A stretch of DNA of 64,000 nucleotides, taken from positions 248,001-312,000 of the forward strand of contig RKQB01000004.1 in assembly GCA_003797895.1 (NCBI GenBank), given 5' to 3'. Below the pieces are notes generated by a model that had not been told where the DNA came from, searched no databases, and saw only the letters and a program-made list of their open reading frames with translations. The position numbers and the translations under genes are program-made. The DNA is from Cyclobacteriaceae bacterium YHN15. GTDB lineage: Bacteria; Bacteroidota; Bacteroidia; Cytophagales; Cyclobacteriaceae. This document shows positions 36,420 through 45,373 of this stretch, one piece after another (the stretch's first letter is position 1; each line of letters starts with the position of its first letter).

Positions 36420-36992
36420 TTATTCAGCTTTTTTGCCTCTAAGTGCTCTTGGAATACCTATGGTAACGATAGATACGTTAGGGCTGGTTAAAATTTCAAA
36501 ACCTTCAGCCTGTAATTCACCTACTTTGAAGGATTTGCCCAGGTCCAAAGTGGAGATGTCAACTTTGATTTTATCAGGAAGGTTTGAAGCCAAACCTTTT
36601 ACAGCCAATTTCCTGGTTTTGATTTCCAATTTACCACCTTTTTGGATACCGGGAGAAGTACCTATAATTTCAACAGGAACTTCAAATTTGATAGGTCTGT
36701 CTTCGCTGAATGCTAGGAAGTCAGCATGCAATAAGACTTCAGATACCGGATGGAAATGAGCATCTTTCAAAACAGCCTTCATAATTTGACCTTCTACATT
36801 CAGGTCAACAATGTGCACATCCGGTGTGTAGATTAAGTCTCTGAAAAGGATGGCGGGAGAGTAGAAATGGATCTGCTCTTTGATAGCCGGACCATAAACA
36901 ACACAAGGAACATTTCCTTCCTCACGGATTTGCTTAAGTTCTGCACCATCGAGATTTGCTCTTTTAAACCCTATAATCTCTAGTGAATTCAT
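36420..36992 (-). CDS. rplY: 50S ribosomal protein L25 / Ctc type
   Basis: The protein has 190 aa, the long two-domain (TL5/Ctc) form. The L25 5S-rRNA-binding domain (about 1-93, GNVPCVVYGPAIKEQIHF and VLKDAHFHPVSEVLLHADFL) is followed by the beta-rich C-terminal domain (about 95-185, VPVEIIGTSPGIQKGGKLE). It binds 5S rRNA in the large ribosomal subunit. It has its own promoter-like box and a strong terminator. Confidence 0.96.
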   Translation of the reverse strand: MNSLEIIGFKRANLDGAELKQIREEGNVPCVVYGPAIKEQIHFYSPAILFRDLIYTPDVHIVDLNVEGQIMKAVLKDAHFHPVSEVLLHADFLAFSEDRPIKFEVPVEIIGTSPGIQKGGKLEIKTRKLAVKGLASNLPDKIKVDISTLDLGKSFKVGELQAEGFEILTSPNVSIVTIGIPRALRGKKAE

Positions 36993-37077
36993 AATTATTT
37001 TTGTTTTATTTTGATTTTAAATTGTTGAGTATTGCTTTTTGACTTGTTGTTTTAAAGCCCGTTACTCAATTAGGCTG

Positions 37078-37085
37078 CAAATATA
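37078..37085 (-). promoter_or_regulatory. Putative -7 promoter box of rplY
   Basis: The minus strand reads TATATTTG, an exact TAnnTTTG match, 86 nt before the rplY start. No -33 TTG is evident. Confidence 0.45.
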
Positions 37086-37341
37086 GATGTTTTTTTATAA
37101 TAAGTTATGTTCATTATGTTTATTCTTTCATAATTCTAATTAAAATCACTAAGGTAAGGGAAATAAGTTCAAAGATAGTTCCAAAAGACAAAGTCTTAAC
37201 TTCTGATGATGTTATCCTTACTAATTCCAGATCAAGTAAAAAACTTAGGAAGGAAAAGTTGAACTATTTTAAAAAAGATACTTTACTTTGCGTATTCTAA
37301 AATGTTGCCTTGCTTAACAACGGTCAAAAGGGATCCATAAG

Positions 37342-37367
37342 CTTATAAAAAACCTGATTTTTATAAG
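37342..37367. other. 10-bp perfect inverted repeat
   Basis: CTTATAAAAA and TTTTTATAAG flank a 6-nt loop, about 205 nt before the flippase gene. There is no T-run directly after it, so it may be an operator or a transcript-stabilising hairpin rather than a terminator. Confidence 0.5.
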
Positions 37368-37572
37368 AAGTAATCAAGGGAGCTTTTTTTACATTTTCCA
37401 GAACTTCGATTTCTTTAAATTAAGGATTGACTTTTAATCCTTTCTGATGAAATAATCGGCCTATTAAAAAAATGATTGAGGATATTACAATTAAAACTGT
37501 CTGTTGCTTTCTCTATTTTAGATAACCTGAAGAATAAAAAATCTATTTAACCTAGTCAAAGAAATATAAATA

Positions 37573-38949
37573 ATGAGCCCCACTAATAATATTGTTAAAT
37601 TATATAATGCGGGAAAGAGTTTTTTAAACAAAGGTCAAGAACGGAGCATAAAGGCCAAAAAAAATATTCTGATTTCAGCTATCGTAAAAGGAGGAAGTAT
37701 TGCCGTCAATCTTATTTTAGTACCATTGACAATCAATTATGTTAATCCTACCAGCTATGGAATCTGGATTACTTTATCATCAATTATCGGGTGGTTCAGT
37801 TTTTTTGACATAGGATTTGGACATGGTCTAAGAAATAGACTGGCAGAAAGCATTGCCGTTAACGATTTTGTGCTTGCAAGAAAGTATGTGAGTACTACTT
37901 ATGCTGTGCTTTCAATGATTGTTTTGGCTGTTTTGGCACTTTTTCTGATAGCCCATCAATTTCTGGATTGGTCAAAAATTTTAAATGCTCCTAGCGAAAT
38001 GACTAATGAATTAAGCATTACGGCATTGGTTATTTTTGTTTTTTTCTGTCTGCAATTTGTATTAAAGCTACTTACCACAGTTTTTACAGCCAACCAAGAA
38101 CCTTCAAAATCCTCAATATTCGATTTTATCTCAAGTTTGATTTCATTAATTGTAATTTTCTTTTTGACTAAAACTACAGACGGAAACTTAGTCAACTTGG
38201 CTTATGCAATTAGTTTGGCCCCAGTGGTGGTTTTACTTATTGGTAGTTACTGGTTTTATAGAGGGAAATATAAAATATTTTCACCCTCAATTCATTTAAT
38301 TGATTTCAAATTAACAAATTCACTGGTGGATTTGGGTTTGAAATTTTTCATTATCCAAATAAGTGCTATTGTGGTGTACAGTACTAACAACGTTATCATT
38401 TCCCATTTATTCGGTCCGGAAGAAGTAACCCCTTTCAATATTTCATTTAAATTGTTTTCAATAGTTACCATGTTGTTTAATATTTTTTCTACCCCTTTCT
38501 GGAGTGCATTTACAGATGCTTATGTTAAAGAAGATTTGATTTGGATAAAAAAAGCACTTAACAAAATGTTGTTTTTTTGGTTTGGATCCATCATTGCATG
38601 TATTGTGATTTTGGTTTTTTCCCCGGTAATCATTAAATTTTGGGTCGGTGAAGAAATCAATGTGTCAATATTTCTTTCTACGGCTGTTGCCATCTATGTA
38701 ATCACTTTTATCTGGCAAAACATATACATTATTTTCTTAAATGGAGTAAGTAAAATTAAGCTGCAGTTTATAGCTTCTATATTAGTTTCAATAGTAAACA
38801 TACCATTGGCCATTGGATTAGGAAAACTTATCGGGCCTGCAGGAATACCTTTAACGGGAGCATTAATCTTCACCATTATGGGAATTGTCTTTTTTATTCA
38901 GACAAAAAAAATCCTTAATAACACAGCAAGAAATATCTGGAATAAATAA
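37573..38949 (+). CDS. Polysaccharide flippase, Wzx/MATE-like (paralog 1)
   Basis: The protein has 458 aa with about 12-14 transmembrane helices after a basic N-terminal tail. Blocks such as SYGIWITLSSIIGW, FDIGFGHGLRNRL and YVSTTYAVL are shared almost position for position with the protein at 40046-41395, so the two are paralogs. Wzx-type proteins move lipid-linked glycan units across the inner membrane. The next gene encodes a DUF5672 glycosyltransferase, 20 nt downstream. Confidence 0.9.
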   Translation: MSPTNNIVKLYNAGKSFLNKGQERSIKAKKNILISAIVKGGSIAVNLILVPLTINYVNPTSYGIWITLSSIIGWFSFFDIGFGHGLRNRLAESIAVNDFVLARKYVSTTYAVLSMIVLAVLALFLIAHQFLDWSKILNAPSEMTNELSITALVIFVFFCLQFVLKLLTTVFTANQEPSKSSIFDFISSLISLIVIFFLTKTTDGNLVNLAYAISLAPVVVLLIGSYWFYRGKYKIFSPSIHLIDFKLTNSLVDLGLKFFIIQISAIVVYSTNNVIISHLFGPEEVTPFNISFKLFSIVTMLFNIFSTPFWSAFTDAYVKEDLIWIKKALNKMLFFWFGSIIACIVILVFSPVIIKFWVGEEINVSIFLSTAVAIYVITFIWQNIYIIFLNGVSKIKLQFIASILVSIVNIPLAIGLGKLIGPAGIPLTGALIFTIMGIVFFIQTKKILNNTARNIWNK

Positions 38950-38969
38950 TTCTAAAATTTAATTATGAC

Positions 38970-39797
38970 ATGAGAAAAGTAGCCGTTTTAATAAATTTTT
39001 ATAAAAAAGAGCTTACCAGTGAAGAATTGATTTCTTTAAAAAGTTGCCTATCCAAATTGAAAAACCACAAAATTTTTTTTCTGGGGCCAGATAATATTGA
39101 TTTAACTGAGTATAAAAAACATGCCCCTGATGTCGACTTTCATCTGGTACCGGCCAGGAATTTCGAAGGGGCGGTCAATTATAGTAAATATTTGTTATCT
39201 GAAAAGCTTTATAAAGACTTTAAGGATTTCGATTATATCCTGATATATCAATTGGATTGTTTTATTTTCAGAGATGAATTGGATATTTGGGCATCGAAAA
39301 ACTATGATTTTGTGGGATCCCCATTGTTTGAAGACTTTGAAATGAATGAAAACTTTCAATTTTTGGGTGTAGGGAATGGAGGCCTATCAATTCGAAATGT
39401 TCATAATATTATCAGACTTTTGAATTCCTGGGAAAAGCAAACACCCTATCTGGGCATTATCAAATCCAAATATTTAGCGGGGATCCAATATAAATTAGGA
39501 ATGGTATTTTATAAATTCATCAGTTCCTTAACTGGCTATAAATACCACCGTCCTTTGAACTCCATTTTAAATAATCATAATGATGACATTATTTTGGGTT
39601 TATTTTATGCTAAGGAATTGGGTATTTTGAAGACTCCTACACCTATGGAAGCCTCTAGGTTTTCCACCGAGATACATAGTGAATATCTGTATGAAAAAAA
39701 CAACAGGAGTTTACCAATGGGTTGCCATGCTTGGCAAAAATATGAGCCTGAATTCTGGTCCAAGCATATAATTACCGATACTGATAATAATGATTAA
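38970..39797 (+). CDS. DUF5672-family glycosyltransferase
   Basis: The protein has 275 aa and no signal peptide. It begins VAVLINFYKKELTSEE, and the acidic motif YQLDCFIFRDELDIW looks like a DxD-type metal/nucleotide-sugar site. NGGLSIRN is the acceptor-side Gly-rich block common to this family. It is expected to add one sugar to a lipid-linked glycan in the cytoplasm. It lies between two flippase paralogs. Confidence 0.82.
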   Translation: MRKVAVLINFYKKELTSEELISLKSCLSKLKNHKIFFLGPDNIDLTEYKKHAPDVDFHLVPARNFEGAVNYSKYLLSEKLYKDFKDFDYILIYQLDCFIFRDELDIWASKNYDFVGSPLFEDFEMNENFQFLGVGNGGLSIRNVHNIIRLLNSWEKQTPYLGIIKSKYLAGIQYKLGMVFYKFISSLTGYKYHRPLNSILNNHNDDIILGLFYAKELGILKTPTPMEASRFSTEIHSEYLYEKNNRSLPMGCHAWQKYEPEFWSKHIITDTDNND

Positions 39798-40045
39798 GGC
39801 TTCTGAGAAATACCCCAAAATTTAAACTGGAAAAAATATCATGATCTTGTTTGGTTTTTTATCTGTTTATAAACAAAAAAATAGTTGATTACAGCCCTGG
39901 AAAATATCCGGTTATGAAAGAACCCGATTAATTTTCCCCTCGTATTTTTCTGAATTCCAATTATTCAAGATCCGTTCATAATTCTCAGAAAATCCATCCA
40001 TATAATAAGTAGTAAGCGGGTTAGGCTTACACTTTGGAAACATGC

Positions 40046-41395
40046 CTATTTTAACCAAATACCAGATGCTTTTTCATAGACAATCCTATAGGCTTGGTAA
40101 GAGGTGATTAGCCCTAATGTTCCCAAAATTAAAGTATTGGCCAAAACCACACCATTCAAACCAATGATTTTCCCGAAGAAAATAGAAAGCGGGACGTTTA
40201 ACAAAGCGCCTATTAAAATAATAATTGACTGAACTTTTAATTTACTTACCCCATAAATTATCGTGATATGAACATTGTACCAAAAAAAGAATAAGAAATA
40301 AACGGAAAGAAAAACAGTCAATAAAAAAGGAATTTCCAATCTATCCCCAATCCAAATATCAAAAACATAAGGTGAAATAATAAGGAAGATTAAATTCATA
40401 CCTATAAAAAATGCTGAAATTTTCCAGAGATTAGCCATGGCTTTTTTCATCCAAACAAAATCCTTTAATGCAAATGCCTCAGTAAAACCCGTCCAATATG
40501 GGTTCAATATTACTGTAACCACTATATATAAGGCCATGAAATATTTATGGACTACATTGTAAACAGAGACTTCTTCCAATCCAAGCACCTTAGCGATAAT
40601 AATATTACTTGTTTGATAGAGAAACAATCCTCCCAGTTGTACAAGGAAAAACATCGAGCCTAAACCCATAATACTCTTTGCCCCTTTTAAATCAATTTTA
40701 TTAAAACTAGGTCTTAAAGTACTTAAATCATTCCTGAAGTAATACAATGAAAAAATCAACATGGAAAAAACAGGTGCCATGGCTAATACAGCAACTAGCA
40801 ATAAAAGATTTCCTTCTGTAAAATGATATAGAATTCCTACACCAAGAATGGATATGACCAAAGCAAATGTCATTATCAAATTTGCCTTATAGGTTAGATG
40901 AACAGCCGTTAAAAGGTTGTATATAAGCTGTAAAACAAATTGGGCACAAAAACTAATGAGTACAATTACAACTATATTATTGATTGTTTGGGAAAGGTGA
41001 TCAGGGACATTGAAAAACCCCTTCCAGTCCACAAACTGGTGAACAATTAAAAACAAAAAGAAAAAACTCAGCGAAATTATTGTAAGGAATCCATAAGTAG
41101 AGCTGACATAAAGTTTAACATTTTCAATATTATTCATTGAATATTCTGCCGTAACTTTATTTCTCAAACCATTACCCAAGCCAAAATCAAACCAGTTCAT
41201 CCAGCCTATAACTGAACTAACAGTTAACCAAACCCCATATTCAGCGGCTCCAACATAACTTATCGACATAGGTATAAGCAATAAAGAGATAAGAATCCCA
41301 ATACCTTTGATACCTATGGAATTGACAATATTCTTAAAAACAAGCGAAGACCTATCCCCTCCCTTATATGCTTTTTTTATCTTATTTATAATCAT
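40046..41395 (-). CDS. Polysaccharide flippase, Wzx/MATE-like (paralog 2)
   Basis: The ATG at 41395 gives 449 aa (a GTG two codons upstream is possible). It has about 12-14 transmembrane helices. EYGVWLTVSSVIGW, FDFGLGNGLRNKV and YVSSTYGFL mirror paralog 1. It points toward the DUF5672 gene and stands alone on the minus strand, with about 900 gene-free bases behind it. Two flippases may serve two different glycans. Confidence 0.9.
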   Translation of the reverse strand: MIINKIKKAYKGGDRSSLVFKNIVNSIGIKGIGILISLLLIPMSISYVGAAEYGVWLTVSSVIGWMNWFDFGLGNGLRNKVTAEYSMNNIENVKLYVSSTYGFLTIISLSFFFLFLIVHQFVDWKGFFNVPDHLSQTINNIVVIVLISFCAQFVLQLIYNLLTAVHLTYKANLIMTFALVISILGVGILYHFTEGNLLLLVAVLAMAPVFSMLIFSLYYFRNDLSTLRPSFNKIDLKGAKSIMGLGSMFFLVQLGGLFLYQTSNIIIAKVLGLEEVSVYNVVHKYFMALYIVVTVILNPYWTGFTEAFALKDFVWMKKAMANLWKISAFFIGMNLIFLIISPYVFDIWIGDRLEIPFLLTVFLSVYFLFFFWYNVHITIIYGVSKLKVQSIIILIGALLNVPLSIFFGKIIGLNGVVLANTLILGTLGLITSYQAYRIVYEKASGIWLK

Positions 41396-42297
41396 AAACA
41401 CAATTCCTTTAATATACTGAACATGGATTTCACTTTTTTACCAAACATTGGATTCCCTACTTAAAACGTGAAATCTTCAAAGTCAAAATTTCCATCAATT
41501 AAAATGAATTGGGTTCAAAATTAATTTTGGGTCAAGAAAACATTGAAATAAGAAATTGAAGACCCTGACACTTCCCTAATATTCCTTAGTCCAAAATAAA
41601 TTTATTCAAAGAAAAAAATCAAAAATCCATAATTTAATTAATCAATTTAAACTTCTTAAAGAGCGAAATTTAATGAAAATCCCAAGGGATTTCTAAGGAA
41701 CGAGGATTTAAATTACCTCGATTTTTATAATGATTCTCATTGACCATTATTAAATATTAATCAGGTTTAATTTAATTCTAAAGTCCACATCAAAATCACC
41801 CCTAAATTATACTCCAAAACCTTTATCTTGAATCCTTCCTATAATCTCAGACTTTACGGGATGTATTGATTAAAATTTTTTGATTTTTTTTCCTTAAACA
41901 CTTTCCATTTCAATTGCAAGTAGCCTGATGGCACCTACTATGGACATCTCCTTTTTCAGAGTATTAATAATTTGTGGCATTTAGTTTATACTTTATTTCC
42001 TCAATAATGCACCAAATTTTGTTATTCTTGGATCATTTTTTTAGTGCCAGGTTAAAGGCCGGGAAGCAATGACCACAAAGGACAAACCGGCAAATTATAT
42101 CAAATATTTTATTGTCTAGGATTTGAATACATTTAAAGATTATGACTATTAAATTTTCCTAGGTGTAGAATTAAGGATAATCAGATTGGAAAAACGTCTT
42201 CTCATATTTACTGTACGAATAATTTTTAAAGAGATTTATAGAATTATCCCATACAATCAAAAGTCAATTCATATTTTTACAGCTTAAATTTTGAGAA
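41396..42297. other. Gene-free AT-rich region, about 900 nt
   Basis: No open frame with a plausible product was found on either strand. There are many in-frame stops and long A/T runs. A short GC-richer patch near 42045-42090 (GGCCGGGAAGC...) stands out and could be a remnant of a lost gene. A near-consensus box TATTTTTA lies about 30 nt before comB. Confidence 0.55.
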
Positions 42298-43008
42298 ATG
42301 AAAATGCTGGAAGTATGCTTAAGTCCCAACTTAATTGATTTATATGAACTTGAGGGAAAAAATGTAGTAGTGGTGGATATCTTCAGGGCTACAACCAGTA
42401 TGATTTCGGCACTAGCTAATGGCGTATCTTCCATTACACCTATTGGTAACCTGGAGGAATGTAGAAAAATGTCTCAATTCGGGTATATTACAGCAGGAGA
42501 GAGAGATGGTGCAAAAGCCATTGGATTTGAATTAGGAAATTCCCCGTTATCCTATTTGGATAGAAAATACATTGGAAAAAAAATCGCCATGACCACAACC
42601 AATGGAACAACGGCTATTGAGAAATCCAAAGTTAAAGCTGAGAATGTTTTAATTGGTGCTTTTATTAATCTGAGTGCTACGGTATCTTTTCTGAAAAAGT
42701 ATCCCAAAGATGCCCTAATCGTCTGTGCAGGATGGAAAGGTAAGTTTAATTTGGAGGATTCTCTTTTTGCAGGTGCCCTCGTGAGTTATTTGAGCGATGC
42801 TTTTAGAATAGAATGTGACGCGGCGATTGCGTGTAAAAATCTATTTGAAGCAAATTCTTCTGACTTAAGGCGCATTATTTCTTATGCATCACATACAAAA
42901 AGACTTCAGAACCAAAACATTGAAGATGACATTGAATTTTGTCTGAATTTGGACCTTTATAAAATCATAGGAGTTCTTAGAGGCAGTGAGATAGTGGCAG
43001 AAAATTAA
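42298..43008 (+). CDS. comB: 2-phosphosulfolactate phosphatase family
   Basis: The protein has 236 aa. VVVVDIFRATTSM, GERDGAKAIGFELGNSP and AMTTTNGTTAIEKSK are ComB signatures. The family removes phosphate from 2-phosphosulfolactate in coenzyme M synthesis in archaea. In Bacteroidota it is usually found without the rest of that pathway and may serve sulfonate or sulfonolipid metabolism; that link is inference. It lies upstream of prs, with a promoter-like element between them. Confidence 0.9.
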   Translation: MKMLEVCLSPNLIDLYELEGKNVVVVDIFRATTSMISALANGVSSITPIGNLEECRKMSQFGYITAGERDGAKAIGFELGNSPLSYLDRKYIGKKIAMTTTNGTTAIEKSKVKAENVLIGAFINLSATVSFLKKYPKDALIVCAGWKGKFNLEDSLFAGALVSYLSDAFRIECDAAIACKNLFEANSSDLRRIISYASHTKRLQNQNIEDDIEFCLNLDLYKIIGVLRGSEIVAEN

Positions 43009-43042
43009 TTTTGGTTTTCTATATGTTTTTCTTAAACCTCTA

Positions 43043-43077
43043 TTGACTCTGATTAAATTCAATTTTCCTTATCTTTG
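43043..43077 (+). promoter_or_regulatory. prs: Putative Bacteroidota promoter of prs
   Basis: A TTG (43043-43045) and an exact TAnnTTTG box, TATCTTTG (43070-43077), are 27 nt apart start to start. The box lies 39 nt before the prs ATG. Spacing is slightly long but acceptable. Confidence 0.55.
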
Positions 43078-43116
43078 TCCCTTGGCAAAAAACAAACCCT
43101 AAAAGCACGAAAAACC

Positions 43117-44043
43117 ATGACTGAGGTCAAACTCTTTTCCGGATCAAACAGCCACGCACTTGCTGAAAGAATTGCAAAAAATTACGGGAAACGACTTGGA
43201 GATCTAACCATTTCCAAATTCAGCGATGGAGAAATGTCTCCCAGCTTCAATGAATCTGTAAGAGGATGCACCGTATTCTTGATCCAATCCACCATGCCGA
43301 CAGCAGACAATCTTTTGGAACTTTGCCTGATGATAGATGCAGCCAAGCGAGCAAGTGCCTATAAAGTCTGTGCAGTTATACCTTATTATGGATATGCAAG
43401 GCAGGACAGAAAAGACAGACCTAGAGTTTCTATTGCAGCCAAATTGATAGCTAATATGCTTACTTCTGCGGGTGCAGACAGAATTATGACCTGTGACCTG
43501 CATGCAGGACAAATCCAAGGTTTTTTTGATATTCCACTGGACCATTTAAATGGATCAGCCATATTTGTCCCTTACTTAGAGAGATTAAATCTTGAAAATT
43601 TGATTTTTGCAGCTCCTGATGTTGGAGGAGTGGCAAGAGCTAGGTCCTATGCTAAACATTTCGAAGTGGAAATGGTAGTATGCGACAAACATAGAAAAAG
43701 AGCCAATGAAATTGCATCAATGCAAGTTATAGGGGATGTCGAAGGAAAAGATGTTATTTTGGTAGATGATTTAGTGGATACGGCAGGAACACTCTGCAAG
43801 GCAGCGCAGATTATTTTGGATAAAGGAGCTTTATCGGTAAAAGCCATAGCGACCCATGGCATTCTTTCAGGCAATGCTTATGAAAACATTGAAAATTCTG
43901 TATTACAGGAGCTGGTTATTACTGATACCATTCCGCTTAAAATAACTTCTTCAAAGATAAGAGTGCTCTCTGTTGCAGAATTATTCTCTAAAGCCATTCA
44001 CGCTGTTACAGGAAACACCTCAATTAGTTCCTTGTTTATTTAA
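43117..44043 (+). CDS. prs: Ribose-phosphate pyrophosphokinase
   Basis: The ATG at 43117 (MTEVKLFSGSNSHALAE) gives 308 aa, the normal length. An in-frame TTG at 43075 lies inside the promoter box and is rejected. The PRPP-binding loop is DVILVDDLVDTAGT. Active-site blocks IPYYGYARQDRKDRPR and TCDLHAGQIQGFF are complete. It makes PRPP for nucleotide, His and Trp synthesis. Its usual partners rplY and pth lie 6 kb away on the opposite strand. Confidence 0.97.
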   Translation: MTEVKLFSGSNSHALAERIAKNYGKRLGDLTISKFSDGEMSPSFNESVRGCTVFLIQSTMPTADNLLELCLMIDAAKRASAYKVCAVIPYYGYARQDRKDRPRVSIAAKLIANMLTSAGADRIMTCDLHAGQIQGFFDIPLDHLNGSAIFVPYLERLNLENLIFAAPDVGGVARARSYAKHFEVEMVVCDKHRKRANEIASMQVIGDVEGKDVILVDDLVDTAGTLCKAAQIILDKGALSVKAIATHGILSGNAYENIENSVLQELVITDTIPLKITSSKIRVLSVAELFSKAIHAVTGNTSISSLFI

Positions 44044-44521
44044 TAATTTAATAGGATCTATTTAAAGCCCTCCGTTGGGAATTATATTTTGATAAAAGAG
44101 GCTGTTCCTACTATTGTGACAGCTACTTTTTTTTAATTGTAGCCATTAAAGTTTTATGATGCTTTTTTTTATTTCTGTTTAGATGATGAAAAAAATTCAG
44201 AAATAAAATCCCGTTTTTTTGAAAATAAAAGCAATAATTTTGAAAATTTACATTAATAAAAAAGTATTTTAAATACATGTTTTTGTATTATAAATTATTT
44301 CATTATTATTGTACCCGAAACTAAAAATTCTATTATGATACCTATTTAACCAAAGTAGGGAAATGTTAATAGGGCTTAACTAAGATAAAAAGTTTCAAAA
44401 TTATTACTTAGGTCCATATATGTGACTGAAAGGGCGAAGCTTTGCCAAAGAAATTGTAAATATTTTAATTCATTTTATTAATAGCATTAAAAATTCTTTT
44501 TAACCAATAAACTAATAAATT
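44044..44521. other. Intergenic region before the CDP-sugar operon, 478 nt
   Basis: Very AT-rich. After the prs terminator it contains GTATTTTAAATAC at 44264-44276, which recurs exactly before the wza gene. No coding sequence was recognised. Confidence 0.5.
44101..44131 (+). terminator. Probable terminator of prs
   Basis: A short GCTGT...ACAGC stem (44101-44105 with 44119-44123) is followed by TACTTTTTTTT. The stem is only 5 bp but the T-run is strong. Confidence 0.55.
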
Positions 44522-45304
44522 ATGAAAGCAGTTATTTTAGCCGGTGGATTTGGTACCAGGATTAGTGAAGAGAGCGGTATCCGCCCCAAACCCATGGTAG
44601 AAATTGGTGGAAAACCTATTCTATGGCATATTATGAAAATTTATTCAACACATGGAATAAATGAATTTGTAATATGCTGTGGCTATAAGGGCCACATGAT
44701 CAAGGAATATTTTTCCAATTATTTTCTACACACTTCAGATGTTACTTTTGATTTAAGAAACAATTCCATGGAAGTACATAGAAAAAATTCAGAACCATGG
44801 AGGGTTACTTTAGTCGATACAGGTGAAAATGTAATGACAGGAGGAAGATTAAAAAGAGTTGCTGAATACGTAAAAGATGAAACTTTCTGTCTTACTTATG
44901 GCGATGGTGTCAGTGATATTGATATCTCTGCGTCAATTGAATTCCATAAAAAACAAAATGCGACGGCTACGCTGACAGCAGTACAGCAGCCGGGACGTTT
45001 CGGTGCCTTTACTTTAGGACAGGATGATGCCAAAATCACCCATTTTAGAGAAAAGCCTAAAGGAGATGGGGTGGATGACGCCTGGATTAATGGTGGCTTT
45101 TTTATTGTTGAACCAAAAGCTTTGGAATACTTGTCAGGAGATGATTCGATCTGGGAAAGAGAACCTTTGGAAAACATGGCAAAAGAAGGGGGATTGGCAG
45201 CATTTAAACATTACGGTTTTTGGCAACCCATGGACACCTTAAGAGATAAGAATGTCCTGGAAGAAATGTGGAATGACGGCAAAGCACCATGGAAAAAATG
45301 GTGA
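44522..45304 (+). CDS. rfbF: Glucose-1-phosphate cytidylyltransferase
   Basis: The protein has 260 aa. The nucleotidyltransferase signature [19 protein letters not shown] is at the N-terminus; [18 protein letters not shown]-like [13 protein letters not shown] and [10 protein letters not shown] follow. It is the family that makes CDP-glucose from glucose-1-phosphate and CTP. It is the first gene of a five-gene operon. The usual next enzyme, CDP-glucose 4,6-dehydratase (rfbG), is absent; the next gene is of the UDP-xylose-synthase type instead. Confidence 0.95.
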   Translation: MKAVILAGGFGTRISEESGIRPKPMVEIGGKPILWHIMKIYSTHGINEFVICCGYKGHMIKEYFSNYFLHTSDVTFDLRNNSMEVHRKNSEPWRVTLVDTGENVMTGGRLKRVAEYVKDETFCLTYGDGVSDIDISASIEFHKKQNATATLTAVQQPGRFGAFTLGQDDAKITHFREKPKGDGVDDAWINGGFFIVEPKALEYLSGDDSIWEREPLENMAKEGGLAAFKHYGFWQPMDTLRDKNVLEEMWNDGKAPWKKW

Positions 45305-45373
45305 AATTAGATGAATTAATGTTTTTATTTTATTTACCAAAACTCTGAAGAGATTCCAAAAACTAAAAAGAAA

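Larger units (their letters stand above)
36993..37572. other. Divergent intergenic region between rplY and the flippase, 580 nt
   Basis: This AT-rich gap holds the rplY promoter and presumably one for the rightward flippase gene. A perfect inverted repeat is annotated separately at 37342-37367. No coding sequence was recognised. Confidence 0.5.

Noticed and set aside
42068..42121. Short frame MTTKDKPANYIKYFIV in the AT-rich desert
   Set aside because: Only 16 codons with no context; noted only as a possible remnant.
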